A stretch of 64,000 nt of DNA, from assembly GCA_017506865.1 (NCBI GenBank), contig JAFCMP010000135.1:682001-746000 (forward strand). The letters are read 5' to 3'. This stretch comes from Tribonema minus. Taxonomy: Eukaryota > Sar > Xanthophyceae > Tribonematales > Tribonemataceae. Position numbers and translations under genes: made by a program. Shown here piece after piece: positions 1 to 11,958 of this stretch. The notes under the pieces were generated by a model, which did no database searches, had not been told where the DNA came from, and worked only from the letters and a program-made list of their open reading frames with translations. Position 1 is the first letter of the stretch. The number at the start of each line of letters is the position of its first letter.

Positions 1-815
1 GCAGTGCGCTTTGCACGCAGAGCCAGATTGCACCACGCCCGACGCCCAGACACTGCCTGTGCTACACCACCAGCTTCCCCAGGCTTCCGCAATTGCGTTT
101 CGACGTGCAATGTGTATTTCAGGCCGGACGGGCCCACACACTGCAGCCTGGATGGCGAGCTTCTATGGGTATGTGTGGGTGCAAGCGGGTTTCGCAACTG
201 AAAGGTTTGCCATTACTGTGCATGGCATGCTTTCATGTCAACTTGCAGTGCTCATTGACGCTGTGCGCCTGAATTGCACCATAACGTGCACCTCCTGTGT
301 ACACTCCTCAAATGCTCTCCACCTACCGTGTTTGGCACCACTTTGATGATTCATCAATGGCATCGACTGGTTTGATGGCAGTTCGATGGGGCCATTCAGC
401 ACAAGCGCTTGCCGGTTCTCGGCGCTTTGGATGACATTGGCGCTGGCATTACACTCATAGCGATGTAGAGGAGTTAGTGAACGAGGCTGAGTGGGTGACG
501 TGGAAGAGATCGTGTCGCATGATGACATGTCATGCCCGAGATGGTCCACTGTTTGACCTTGAATGGACACGGCGGGCGGCGGGCGGGCGGCAACAGGGCG
601 GCCGAAGGCGGCGAAGGCGGCGAAGGCGGCATAGGGCGGCCGTGAGGCGGCGAAGTAATTAAGAAAGAGCCTGCGGTTGATGCCTCCTCTTGGGTCAATC
701 AAGGGCTTTGCACTGCAAGTCGGCAGTCGCCACTGTTTTGACTCTGCGAACGGTTTCAAATGAAACCGCCAAAAGTGAAAAGTGAAACTTCGCTTTGCTT
801 GCTGCTAGGCAGTGC
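1..815. other. 5' flank, no gene recognised
   Basis: No open frame here resembles a known family. A GGC/GGCGAA-rich simple-sequence stretch lies around 566-655. The rest looks like unique non-coding DNA and may hold the promoter and 5' UTR of the EGF-module gene that begins at 816. Confidence 0.4.
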
Positions 816-3800
816 ATGATGCCTCAAGCGCTGAAACAGAGAATGAGGCGACGAACGGGATCAGCACGGAGCTGGCTGCTGGCGGCGGTGCTAGCGCGAC
901 ACACGACCAGATCAACCGCCACTCCTTGCAGTCCAAACCTATGCAGTGGGCACGGCAGCTGCGAAAGTGCCGGCGCCCGTAGTACTCCCAGGCAATGTTT
1001 ATGTGTTTCGGGCTGGTTTGGAGCTGACTGCAGTCTCAAGTCGTGCCCGACTCATGCGGCGTGGGATGACATTGCCTCCGCCAACGAGGTGGCTCATGGC
1101 CCAGCGGAGTGTGCGAACAGAGGAGCATGCGACAGGTGAATGTCCATCAGCACATGATCTGTCACTCGTGCTCACGGTCCTAGTATTTGGCGATAGAAAG
1201 TGCAAGACATTGGTGTTTCCGTACCTAGACACGACGCCGACGTATACGACATGAAGAATCTGTTGCCCTGAATGAACGCTGCCAACCAAGGATTTGCGCC
1301 TCTCTTGGTGTTGTTCTCAGTGAATCAGTATCTGTTCCAAGCCGTAGCTGCCACTGGACTGACATGCTTACTCAGTTTGAGGTGTTCAAACATCATAGAA
1401 GTTTGACAGGCATTGTCAGTAGCTGACCGCAGTACAGATTCATGTCGCCTCTCGGCGGCTACGACAAGCGGCAGCTAGCGGTGCATTTGCCTTCGGTACA
1501 CTGCAGCAAGCATGCTACTCATCTTCTGAACCTGCAGAGTGCCGCTGCATGGGCAGCAAGGGACGTGCCAGTGCCCTCAAATCTCTGTTGGCAATCTCGG
1601 CAGATGCGTCTTGAGCACCCCCATGCACATTCACCCATATTGCCCAAACAGCTTTCGGCTATCGGTACAGGCCGGGCCACAAAGGGGCTTGTCCTCGCTG
1701 TCTCAACGATGCACGCAACATGTGCCGCACATTGTCAGCAAAGCACCGTGCTAGGGCCCGATCTTGTGGCTTTCACAAATTGCCGCCGCGTACGGGCACT
1801 TGTGCAGGCGCAGCGGTGAGAGCATGCGCGCCGCACTTCTCAAAGGTTCTTTAACGACGCAACTGTTCTGCAAGACATCGCCTCAGTGGCAGGGGGCCGC
1901 CCGCGGCGTGGTCGCGTCCAGATCCCAATCACTGTGCCTGTCCACGGCGTCGAAACGCTGGCACCGGATGCCGCACGTCCAAGGCAGCTCGTCTCATGAC
2001 AGCGCCCCGTATATGATCTGGGAGTGTGTACACCACGCGTGCGCTACACTCCCCCACAGTCCCCGCGCCGCGCACACCTCAGAGCGCATTCACACCGAGG
2101 GCAGAGCTGCTGAAAGACGGTGGTGATCGCTGCTGCCTAAGCGCTGCGCGTGTTGGTAAGGGCAGACGCTGAAAGACCGTGGTGAACGCTGCTGCTGATA
2201 CGTGCTGCGCGCGTGTTGTTGCAACTGCGCGCCCGCAGGCTCAGCGGCGAGTGCGCGTGCGACGCGGGCTACGAGGGCCAGGCGTGCGAGCGCCTCTCGT
2301 GCCCCGCGCGCTGCAGCGGCCACGGCCAGTGCCAGAGCATGTCGTACTACGCGCACACCAAGGACCCGGGCGAGGGCCCCGTCTTCCCCTACGACACGCG
2401 CTGGGACGCGGCCATGATCTACGGCTGCGCATGCGACAAGGGCTTCTCCGGCCCCGACTGCTCCATCCGGCTGTGCCCCACGGGCGACGACCCGCTCACC
2501 GGCGGACAGCGCAACGAGCAGCAGGCGGTGACGTGCGCGGCGACGGGCGGCGCGTTCACACTCGCGTTCCGCGGCTTCACGACGGCGCCGATCGCGGCGG
2601 GCGCGCGCGACGCCGCGGTGCGCGACGCGCTGCAGGCGCTGCCGAGCGTGTACGCGGCGTTTGGCGCCGCCGTCGCCGTGTCGTACGCGTCCGGGCAGAC
2701 GGCCGCATGCACGGCCGCGGGGCACACGTGGAAGGTGGAGTTCCTGCAGGTGTGTACGTAGGCGCGCGCGCGTGCCGGTAGCCCTAACCCTGAATCTGAT
2801 CCAAACCCTAACCCCAACCCTAACCCTAGCCTTGACCCTCACCCCTATCTGTAAGCTTCTGAACCTGTGGGCTTTTGGCGCTGCTATCATTTGGTGGGGG
2901 GGTGGCGGTAAACCAGGGGGGGGGGGGGTGCTCACGGGCGTGCGGCACTGCGTGCCGTTGCTGCTGTGCGAAGGGCACCTTGCGGCAGACAGTCTTTTGC
3001 GGGGCCATGCGGTAAGCGGCCGTAGAAGGTGGAGCTTATGCGGCCACCCGTTCGAGCGCATGAGATGAATGCAGGGACAGGCGAGTGCGCAGGTAGTGGA
3101 GGCGCAGGGCGGTGGAGTCAGCGCGGACGCAGCGCGTCGCAACGAGCACCGTTGCGGCGTTGACGCGTTCAGGCGCTTGACCGCACGCATTGTTGGGCGA
3201 TATGCGTAAGGCAGAGAGATACTGCACTTGGGTGTCTCAGCATCCACCTCACAAAGTTGCAGGGTGTTGTGGACCGTGTCACTCTCGTCCAAGTCCAGAA
3301 TTCAACATACCTGTTGACCACGAAGCATCTGTTGGTGCCGCTTGCTGCTGAAGTGGAGTGCGACAAGCCACTGCCGCAGCAGCCAGCGCGCATTGCGCTG
3401 CGCCTCCAGTGCAAGTGCCGCGGCGCTGACGACTTGTGGTGGCCATGTGCTATTGATGCGTCGCCTGACAGACTGGCGCTTGAAGCGGCACTTCAACTGT
3501 CACTACACCTCATGTCGCTCGCAGAGTCCGTCATTGCACGCGCGCTCTTCAGATGGTACCGTCACCCTCTTTGCGCTCTTCCACGCGGCTGCGACTGTTT
3601 GACAAATTTCTATGCCTCAATGCTCAGCTGACTTCAACTTGTGCTGCCGCTGACGCCGCAGGACTTTGGTAACCTGCCGCTGCTGGTGCCCAACGGCGCC
3701 GGGCTCAGCCACACCAGCGGCACCAAGTCCATCACCGCGGCGGAGGTGGTGGCGGGGGAGAAGGAGAACCTGCCGTGCTCGGGGCGCGGGCTGTGCGACA

Positions 3801-6556
3801 GCACCACGGGCATCTGCGAGTGCGAGGTACGTATGCACACTCAAAATTTCACATGTGCAGTTGATCAAAATGTGTGAACTTCATCTTGCACTTGACCAGC
3901 TGCTCTCAGTCGAAGCAACCTGCTCGGCAGCCGCTCTTGCTGATTGATTTTACGGTTGTTGAGCGGACGTGCCGTGCGCAGGCCGCCCGCCCCCGTGCGT
4001 CATGTGTGTACGCATCGCGCACACGCGTGACCACTCACAACTTCAAATGCGCAGTCACAGCACCTCAAGTGTGAAGGGCACAGCGCTGAAGCCGCCCGCC
4101 CACCTCTCGTGCCTTCGCCTTCGCCACCGCTGCCGCCGCCGCCGCCGGCGCCCCGCGCAGCCGGAGATGGACACGTCGGACGGGCTCGGCGCGCCGGGTC
4201 GCCGCGGCGACTGCGGCCACGCGGCCCTGTCCGTCACGCACTGCCCGGGCGAGGTGTCGTGCAGCGGGCACGGCGTGTGTGCGGGGGCGCCCACGTACGC
4301 GTGCCTGTGCGCGGACGGCTGGCGCGGCGCGGACTGCTCGCTCAAGGCGTGCCCGCGTGCGAAGGCGTGGTTCGCGCGGCCGGCGGCGGCGGAGGCGGCG
4401 CACGTCGCGCCGCTCGCGGAGTGCGCCGGCGCGGGCGCATGCGACGCGGTGACGGGCGAGTGCGCGTGCGTGCCGGGGTTCGAGGGCGCCGCGTGCGCGC
4501 GCATGATGTGCCCCGCCGTAGGTGAGCGGGAGGGTTGCTGCGTGCCGGGCTGAGCGTGCGCGTAGAAGGCGGCTGGCGTGCGCTTGCGTGTACTGTGAGC
4601 GCTGCTGTCGTCGCAGCGCTCTCGACTCCTCGCCTATGCAGTGACCGACGACGAGTGCACCGCAGGCCTGCCCCATGGCCTCGCAGCGCGCGGCGGGCGC
4701 AACAACAGCGCTTCCGTCCGCACACGCGGCGAGTACACTATCCTCAGCGGGCAGCCGCACCAGCCGCGCTTCCGAGCGTGAGCACGCACCGTCACGTGCG
4801 ACTCTGACTGCGACTCTATCTGCAACTCTGCGATTCTGACTTGCTCGCGCGCCCCCCTCTCCCCCCGCAGCCGGCGACGTCTGCTCCGGCCGCGGCCAGT
4901 GCCTCACCATGTCGCAGCTCGCGGCGGCGGCGCGCACGCCGCAGGGCGCGCCCGACCCGCGCGCCTACGGCGCCGTCCCCAACGACCCCGCCGCGTGGGA
5001 CTGGGACATGGTGCAGGGGTGCTTGTGCGACGCCGGCTACGCGGGGCACGCGTGCGAGCTGCGCCGCTGCGCGCGCGGCGACGACCCGCAGACGGGCGGC
5101 CAGCGCAACGAGGTGCAGCGGCTGCGCTGCGTGGACGCGGGCGCCGCGGTGACGGGCGTCATGGTGCAGTTCCGCGGCGCGTACACGGCGGCGCTGGGGC
5201 TGGGCGCGACCGCCGCGCAGGTGAGGGGGGGGGCGCGTGCGTTTACGGATCTGCCTTGCCGAATTCCCTTGTCTACATTGTTCTATCGACTAGAGAGGCG
5301 GCACACCTTGGAGACCTGATGCAGTTGAGAGTACGGCCGGGTCCGTGCGCGCGTCGCAGCGGCGGCGGCAACCGCAGCAGGCTGTCAGGACAAACATCTA
5401 CAGTGAATGCCTTCATGCACGCTGGTGCATGATACATGAACGCCGTCACGTCGCGCGAAGGCCACTGTGGGAGGTGCTCGATCATGACGCTGCAGCAGTG
5501 CGCGCCGCTGTTGCGTCGTGGTTTCGGCGCCGCATCCCCGCGCTACGTGCTGCAAGCTGTGGCATGTGGTCGCCAGCGGTGGCAATTGCATCATGCAGTC
5601 TCTAGGCCCACTGTAATGGTGCAGGTTCGCGGCGCACGTGCAGCGGCGACTGGCCCAGCGGCAGCGGCAAGTTCACACAGGATGCATGACAGCAAGCCCC
5701 CCCCCATACACACACATTGCACGCTACTGCCAAGAAGTTGCAGCGCCTTTCGTGCAGGCTGACGCACAGCTGACAGATGCAATGGCAGTCGAATCACAAC
5801 CGCAGGGTGTCATGGTTGTGCTGCGCAGTAGGTAGTGGTGTATCGCTGCTCAGCGCAACGTTGTGCAGGCGTGGCTGGGGCTAGCGCAGGGTGCAAAGCT
5901 GGGGCTGCTATGTAGCTCCCGCATGCGCGCCGCCGCATGGCCGCGGCCCCGCTGCTGCCTTGAATTTCAGCCCACGCAGCTACGATGCCGCCATGACTCA
6001 ACACTTTCCACATGCCGGGGCATGAGCTGCCATGCCATTGCATCGGTGCAGTGATCGCGCTGCAACTTGCCCATCAAAGCTGACCCCCCCCCCCCCCCCC
6101 CCCCCCGTTCCCCCCCAGATCAAGGCAGCGCTCGAGGCGCTGGACACGATAGACGACGTGACGGTTTCCTGCGGCCCTACGCACGACGCGCTGTGCGCCA
6201 CAACGGGCGATCTGTGCACCGTCGAGTTCCTCACCGACACGGGCGACCTCCCGGAGATGACCGTCACCAACGCCGGCAACGGCGCCGTCGCCGTGCGCGC
6301 CGACACGCTGCAGCAGGGCACGCGCGAGGACGACGTGTGCTCGCACCGCGGCCTGTGCAACGAGGCGACCGGCGAGTGCGAGTGCTTCGCGGGGTTCGGC
6401 TCGAGCGACGGGCGCGGCGGGCAGGGGACCAAGGGCGACTGCGGCTACATGCTGCCGTTCGCGCTGCCGCCGCTGGAGCTGGACGGCGGCGGGGGCGCGG
6501 CGCCGGCGGTGCGCGGCAACCTGCGCGGGCCGCCGCAGCTGCCGAGCGCGCCATGA
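816..6556 (+). CDS. EGF-like module protein, two tandem modules (6 exons)
   Basis: Exons 816-1135, 2239-2749, 3662-3826, 4161-4521, 4871-5220 and 6119-6556 join in phase to about 714 residues. The product is Cys-rich with tenascin-type EGF repeats such as CSGHGSC, CLCVSGWFGADC, CACDAGYEGQAC and CSGRGQC. Between them are longer segments around GDDPLTGGQRNE (about residue 189) and GDDPQTGGQRNE (about 522). The 333-residue offset shows that exons 1-3 and 4-6 are two copies of one module. A basic start followed by a short hydrophobic stretch (residues 20-27) could be a weak signal or anchor, so a secreted or surface role is inferred. ATG 816 is the first in-frame methionine; an upstream leader exon is not excluded. 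All introns are GT-AG, and the last one ends in a long C tract. The tail is Gly/Pro-rich. Ligand and function are unknown. Confidence 0.85.
5615..5672 (+). repeat. Echo of EGF-gene exon 5 3' end
   Basis: The intron after exon 5 contains a diverged copy of that exon's last part, beginning ATGGTGCAGGTTCGCGGCGC (compare 5161-5180). It no longer carries an open frame that fits the gene. Confidence 0.6.
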
Positions 6557-7113
6557 CACGGTCGCAGCAGAGGATTTGGCTCGAACCGCTTATGAATGTA
6601 TCAAGCGCATGTGCATGCGCGGTTTTGTGCACGTTTTTGTGAGTGCCGCTGCCATGCAGTCGTTTTGGGTGTGTGGAGATGCGGGTACGGTCGCCGTACT
6701 TTCATAAAAGAACTACGCATCTGGCGCTCATATCAAAACCGGCTGCTCAACAGCGGTTTGGCAAATCCACAAGCGTGTGCGGTGCCGGCAGGTCATGTCC
6801 TGACCCCATAACCCACAGTGTTCGCGAGCATGCATGTGTACTGGACAGCTTGATGCGTCGATGTGATGGTGTCTTTCAGTATGTTTCATCATGATGCTGG
6901 TAACACGACGGCACAGTGGTATGTACAGGCAATGTCACGCATGGGTTGACATGGTCTAGCTTGCTTTTCCTCTGTAGGTCGTGTAATCACATGCGGCTGA
7001 GCACCTGCCACGTCAAGTGCTATCAAAACGCCGAAACAAGCGCGGCTTATGCATTGGGCAAAGGGCAACCACAGCGGCACAAGACAGGCATCCTCGCGTA
7101 TCCTAACCACGTG
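6557..7113. other. Convergent intergenic region, nothing recognised
   Basis: This is the 3' flank between the EGF-module gene (+) and MED21 (-). It should hold both 3' UTRs and polyadenylation sites. No exon or repeat was recognised. Confidence 0.4.
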
Positions 7114-7599
7114 TCATGTATTTTGCGGCGCCACCAGCAGAGTACTGGACAGGTGATCAAGCACCTTGTCCGCAGCATCCGCCGCCGCCGCCGCTTCCGC
7201 CGTCCTTCCCCGCAGCTGCAATGCTAGTGCCGCACTCTCCTCACCCAGCTCTTTCAGCTCCTGTAGCTGCTGCGCCTCCGTCTTGTCCATCCCCGGCAGC
7301 GTTTCGATCATGTTGTCCAGCGCGCGAGCCTCGGCGACCACGCGCGCCGACAACGCTGCCACCGCGTCTATCCACTGCTGGCCGTGTTGTTGTTGCGCAT
7401 CTGACTGGCCAGCAGAGACTACAAACTCCGGAGCAAAGCTGGGGTCCGCTGCGGGGTCCGGCAGCGACCTTATCGACTCGAACATGGCCAGTGCCAGTTG
7501 GTCCACTTTGTCCTGCATGACGCTGACCTGATCCTGGTCCTGGGGGTAGGGTGAGATTGGCCTGGGCGCCTGGTCACCCCCAGCGCCTTGGAATTCCAT
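7114..7599 (-). CDS. MED21: Mediator of RNA polymerase II transcription subunit 21
   Basis: A single open frame ends with TGA at 7114-7116. From ATG 7599 it gives 161 residues; from the internal ATG at 7518 it gives 134 (start MQDKVDQLALAMF). The second matches the usual ~130-150-residue MED21/Srb7 length and N-terminal pattern, so 7518 may be the real start. Recognisable features are the DKVDQLALAMFESIRSL start, the central ALSARVVAEARALDNMIETL segment ending LPGMD, and a long C-terminal coiled coil (QLQELKELGEESAALALQLR). MED21 pairs with MED7 in the middle module of Mediator, in the nucleus. It is the only apparently intronless gene here. It lies convergent to the EGF gene and divergent from cytochrome c1, so 7600-8004 probably holds a shared promoter. 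Confidence 0.8.
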   Translation of the reverse strand: MEFQGAGGDQAPRPISPYPQDQDQVSVMQDKVDQLALAMFESIRSLPDPAADPSFAPEFVVSAGQSDAQQQHGQQWIDAVAALSARVVAEARALDNMIETLPGMDKTEAQQLQELKELGEESAALALQLRGRTAEAAAAADAADKVLDHLSSTLLVAPQNT

Positions 7600-8004
7600 G
7601 CTAAATATAAACTGAACAAGGATTCTACTGAAATCCAACGTCGGCTCTGGCTGCTCCTCAGTGGCCTACGCCATGCTGCTAAGGTTGTGCTTTCGCACTC
7701 CGGGCGCAGATGCTCACAAAGCACTCGAGCACGCCTTAGCTCCACACTTGGGGTGCGTCCACGAAAGTCAAGAACTGAACTTAAAGCGCTTGAAGTTTGA
7801 TCAACAGAGCTTTTTGGACTCTGTACAAGCAAAGCATGTTCAGGCTAGGTATCAGGAGCATCAGGCCCTCAGTGGCAGCGGTGAGAGCCATGTTATGCAT
7901 GCCATGGTCGCTTGCGGCATCCCACGGTGGTCATGCATGCCGGGTAGGGCACTCAGAGCCGACTGACACACAGTTGCGCTGTTGCTGCGCGATGCTGCAC
8001 GCAG
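7600..8004. promoter_or_regulatory. Divergent MED21 / cytochrome c1 upstream region
   Basis: The 405 bases between MED21 and the first resolved cytochrome c1 exon must contain the c1 presequence exon and start sites for both genes. ATG 7673 opens a basic, mitochondrial-looking peptide (MLLRLCFRTPG), but its only obvious donor (7753) leaves the wrong phase. No promoter motif was recognised. Confidence 0.35.
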
Positions 8005-11000
8005 GCCAGCGCCGTTGCTGCAGCTGCTGTGGGAGCTGGAGTCGGAGCCTCTTGCAATGACGACTGCATACCGTCGCTGTCGTACGGCTGGCCCCAAGAT
8101 GGAGCTTTGTCGTCGTTCGACCACGCTGCGTGAGTCAACCCACGCGCTCATGGTGCACTCGTATTTGAATTCGGACGGTGTGTTGGACACATTTCCGTCC
8201 TACGACCTGATTCCAGTCGCCTCTGATTACTTACCTCGTTGTTGGTGATCTGGGTACGCTAGCAACGCCTCTAGTATCAACAAGCAGCCTGAACGGCAGC
8301 TCTCGCTGCTGCCAATGTGGGCTCGCTTCCTTCGACCACAATCATGTCGCAAACCATTCAATGCGCCAGTAGGCTTGTTCATGATGTTCAAGGCAGCGTC
8401 AGTTTTGGCCCAGCGCACCTCGCAGCATGGGACACTTTCTTAGAGACTTGAGTACGCAGCGTGCCATGCACTCTGCGCAGTGCGGCCGCCCCTACACGCA
8501 CCTGCGCCAGCTTTGCCCCGTGTGGCGTTTGCCCTCATTCAGTCTGCACTCTGCTCCTTGTCGCTGCTGCCGCCACTCGCGCCGCAGCATACGGCGCGGG
8601 TTCCAGGTGTACCGGCAGGTCTGCAGCTCGTGCCACTCCATACAGTACATCAGCTTCCGCAACTTCGTGGGCGTGACGCACACGGAGGAGGGCGCCAAGA
8701 AGCTGGCAGAGGTGAGCTGCCAATGCCATCACCAGCCAGCATCACCCCGTGTGCGCCGCAAGCAATGGCACGGCAGCACCTGACATGAATCCTCATTGGG
8801 TGAGCGCTGTCACGGTTGTTGCTGCGCGCACCCCGCGATCCAGCCCTCCGAGCGTGCTTCTTCGTCGAACTGACGCGCCACGCGTTGCGGTGTTCGCGTT
8901 CGCTGTTTCTCCCGCGCGCTCGCAGGAGTTTGAGGTGACGGACGCGCAGCCCAACGACGACGGCGAGATGTTCGAGCGGCCGGCCAAGCTGTTTGACAGG
9001 TGCGCGCGCGCTTGAAGTAACGGCTGTTGAAGTGGCTCGGCTGATGCTACGTGCTGCATTGGTGCTCCTCGTGAGCTGCTGTTGAGGCGGGGTTTGTCAC
9101 GCCAGAAGCGGCGCGCACGCCCTATAGCCTGTTACCCATCAGAATTGGGGCCAGGGCATGTGTCAGCAGCCTTTGGATAGTAACATTTTCGCGGAGCCTA
9201 CCCCTCACAGGTGCATCACTCACCGTGGTCAAGCGATACTGCCATGCAAGCGATACTGCCTCGCACACAGCGCAACATGCGCAGGAGGGCCTTGATAGCC
9301 ATGCGCTACTGCCACGCACAGTGCTCCCAACGGTGATGCATCACTACATCCAGGACGGCACCAACTGCGTAGGTAGCTCTCGCGTCCAGAGTCTGTGCCA
9401 CACACACCTTGCGCTTGGTTAATGCTATCATCCACGAGCACAAGCGCGCTGCGCGCTCGCCACACCCCCCTCCACCCCCCATCCACTGCAGTTGTTCATA
9501 GCCTCACAGGAGCGAGCCTCTCGCTGAGCTGCCGGCGACTGCGCATTATCCCTTCTTATCAAAGTTGTTGGCATCGTCCCCTGTCAGTCGTTCGCGCGTG
9601 CACACACTGCTACGCGTTCTCCAGCACCAGGCGCGCGCCTACCCTCCCGTACATACGAATCCCTTACATACCCCATGCCGCCGCAGATACGCGGGGTCGT
9701 ACAGGGACGGCGCGGAGCGGCGCGCCGCCCACAACCATACATACCCCACTTCACACACCTTACCTACCTACCCCCGTGCCGCCAAACGCATACAATTAGC
9801 CTACCTAACACATACCTTACCTACCTAACCCATACTCCTTACCTACCTACCCCATTCAGGTACCCGGGGCCATACAGGAATATGCGCGCGTCCAACAGCA
9901 TACATACCCTACCTAACACACCTTACCTACCTACCCCACACACGTTACCTATCTACAAAACCCCGCCCCCCCCAGGTACCCGGGGCCATACAGGAACGAG
10001 GCGGAGGGGCGCGCCGCCAACGGCGGAGCGCTGCCACCGGACCTGTCCCTCATGACCAAGGCTCGCCACGGCGGCATCGACTACGTCTTCGCGCTCCTCA
10101 CCGGCTACGCGGATTCGCCAGCGGGCAAGGACCTCCTGCCAGTGAGCCGCGCCGCTCTGCTTTTCACTGTGTTGAAGTAAAGTGTTGATGTTCTGTGCGG
10201 CAGAGCTCAGCTTGTGTTGTGCTGCATGCTGGCAGCTATGACTAGCTGTGTGTGCGGTGTATTTCCATGTGGCCTCAGAGCGGCGGCGATGGCGGCCGCG
10301 GCGGCGGCGGCGGCGGCGGCGTATAAGCGGGTGGCCGGGTCTGGCACGTACTGCTGTGTGTGGTGATGCTCAGCCAAATGTCAAGTGGAATATGATGGTG
10401 CCACCTGCTCCCATGTCCCCCATTTTGTGTGCGCTTGCGTCTTTTTGCTCAGCGACACCGCCTCTGTCACGCCCCCCCCCCCCCCACACCCGCAATCTGC
10501 GCATTTCAACAACAGGGCCTCTACTACAACCCGTACTTTGCGGGCGGCGCCATCGCCATGCCAACCTCTTTCAGTTGATCGCTGACACCCCCCCCCCCCC
10601 CTCAAGTCGCTGACGCCCCCCCCCCCCCCCTCTACAATGGGCTATTCTCACAGATGCTTGTCAACTTGTCATCATCGTTTGTGTTGCTGTTTTCCACAGG
10701 GCCTGTACTACAACCCGTACTTTGCGGGCGGCGCCATCGCCATGCCGCCGCCCCTCATGGACGGCCAGGTGGAGTACGAGGACGGCACGCCCGCCACCGT
10801 CACGCAGATGGCCAAGGTGAGAGCCTTCATGTAGCGGCCATCTGCAGATTTTCCCTTCAGTGAGCACCATGGCGCCCTGAAGGCCAATGAAAGAAGGAAA
10901 ATGGCGCTGTGCATGTCAGTGACTCCCTAATATCGTGAGGGCGGCTTGCCCGCCACCGGCACGCCGATGGCCAAGGTGCGCCATTAAAGCTTGCACACAG

Positions 11001-11958
11001 AAGTCTGTTGACTACTGTGGATACGGTGGCACTGTCTGACTCGTGGCCATTTGCCGCAGCGGCGGCGACCACGGTCATTGGTGGAAGGCATTCAACTTGA
11101 CGTCTAACCACACCTTGTCACCAAGGTGCACACGTCCCGCCAGCCCTGACCCTGACCATAGGTCAGAGCATCTCCATTTGTGCCGCAACACCGTGACCGT
11201 TGTGATTTGCGCTGTCCCCAACCCTAACTCTGACCCCGATCTAGCTCTCACCCTGATGTCGTCTCAATCCTAAGCTTTGCGGGCCGGAGGCCGTGTTGCA
11301 TGGGTGGGGCTGCATTCACTTTGAAGTGTAGCGTTGCGGTTTTGAGGCATGAGTGGGGTGGGGACGCGCTAAGTGTTCAGGGTTAGCTGACTTCTACCCT
11401 GGCGCTGCAGTGTGGCTCGCGTGTCTGTAGGGTTTGGATTGGGGTTAGGGGTGGGGCGGGAGGCCACTGAAGCTGAGTAGCACAGCCAGCCGTAGACTCA
11501 GGAGCAGGTTCGGCTTGACCTTCACGTTACAGGTGCGAACCGCTGATGCCAATCTATAGCAGCTGATGATCTGTCACCGCCGCTCAGATCAATAAATGGG
11601 ATTCGCCTGTATGTCAGAAAGCAGAAATACTGCGATAGCTGGGTCTTCCGGTGCTGAGCATGAGGATAGCTGTTTTTTTTAATGGCTGACAAGCATCCGA
11701 ATAGCTGTGGCCGATCAGTAGCAGCTGACGAGCTGCCACCACCGACCCCCCCCCCCCCCCCCCTCCCCCCCAATCACGCCCCCCCCCCAGGACGTGTCCC
11801 AGTTCCTGGCGTGGTGCGCAGAGCCGGAGCACGACGAGCGCAAGAAGTTTGGCGTCAAAGCTGTGACGGTGCTCGCCCTCGGCATCGGCATCACGGCGTA
11901 TTACAAGCGCCTGCGGTGGGCGCCCGTCAAGACGCGCAAGATCACGTACATGGAGTAA
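8005..11958 (+). CDS. CYC1: Cytochrome c1, heme protein of mitochondrial complex III (5' end unresolved)
   Basis: Exons 8005-8129, 8588-8711, 8926-8999, 9976-10141, 10700-10816 and 11791-11958 join in phase to 257 residues. An Ala/Gly-rich sorting stretch comes first. It is followed by [20 protein letters not shown], the heme-binding CSSCH (residues 54-58), the acidic hinge region, [24 protein letters not shown], and the axial-ligand Met in AIAMPPPL (about 178). A single C-terminal membrane helix (about 226-241) ends near the stop. This is the standard c1 layout: heme domain in the intermembrane space, tail in the inner membrane, electrons passed from the Rieske protein to cytochrome c. The exon or exons encoding the start of the presequence lie before 8005 and were not located. 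Introns 3, 4 and 5 contain truncated copies of neighbouring exon edges. Confidence 0.95.
9692..9893 (+). repeat. Two echoes of cytochrome c1 exon 4 acceptor and 5' end
   Basis: The real exon begins after CAG at 9975 with GTACCCGGGGCCATACAGGA. Truncated, diverged copies with their own AG lie at about 9692-9735 and 9856-9893. They are separated by TACCTACCTACCCC-type simple repeats that also precede the real acceptor. Confidence 0.8.
10512..10566 (+). repeat. Echo of cytochrome c1 exon 5 acceptor and 5' end
   Basis: CAGGGCCTCTACTACAACCC at about 10514 continues for roughly 48 bases almost identical to the start of the true exon at 10700, differing at one base over the shared part. It then diverges at CCATGCCAAC, and the copy keeps a CAG acceptor. 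Confidence 0.85.
10946..10986 (+). repeat. Echo of cytochrome c1 exon 5 3' end and donor
   Basis: GCCCGCCACCGGCACGCCGA followed by TGGCCAAGGTGCG repeats the last ~30 bases and donor of the exon ending at 10816, about 160 bases downstream in the intron. Confidence 0.75.
10987..11126 (+). repeat. Dispersed ~135-bp repeat, copy A
   Basis: The segment starts AAGCTTGCACACAGAAGTCT and ends near CCTTGTCACCAAGG. A clearly related copy lies at about 33092-33222. No terminal inverted repeats or target duplication are evident, so the repeat class is unknown. It lies in the last cytochrome c1 intron. Confidence 0.75.

Noticed and set aside
238-759. Minus-strand open frame of about 173 codons near the left edge
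   Set aside because: Low-complexity Ala/Pro-rich middle derived from a GGC simple repeat and no family resemblance.
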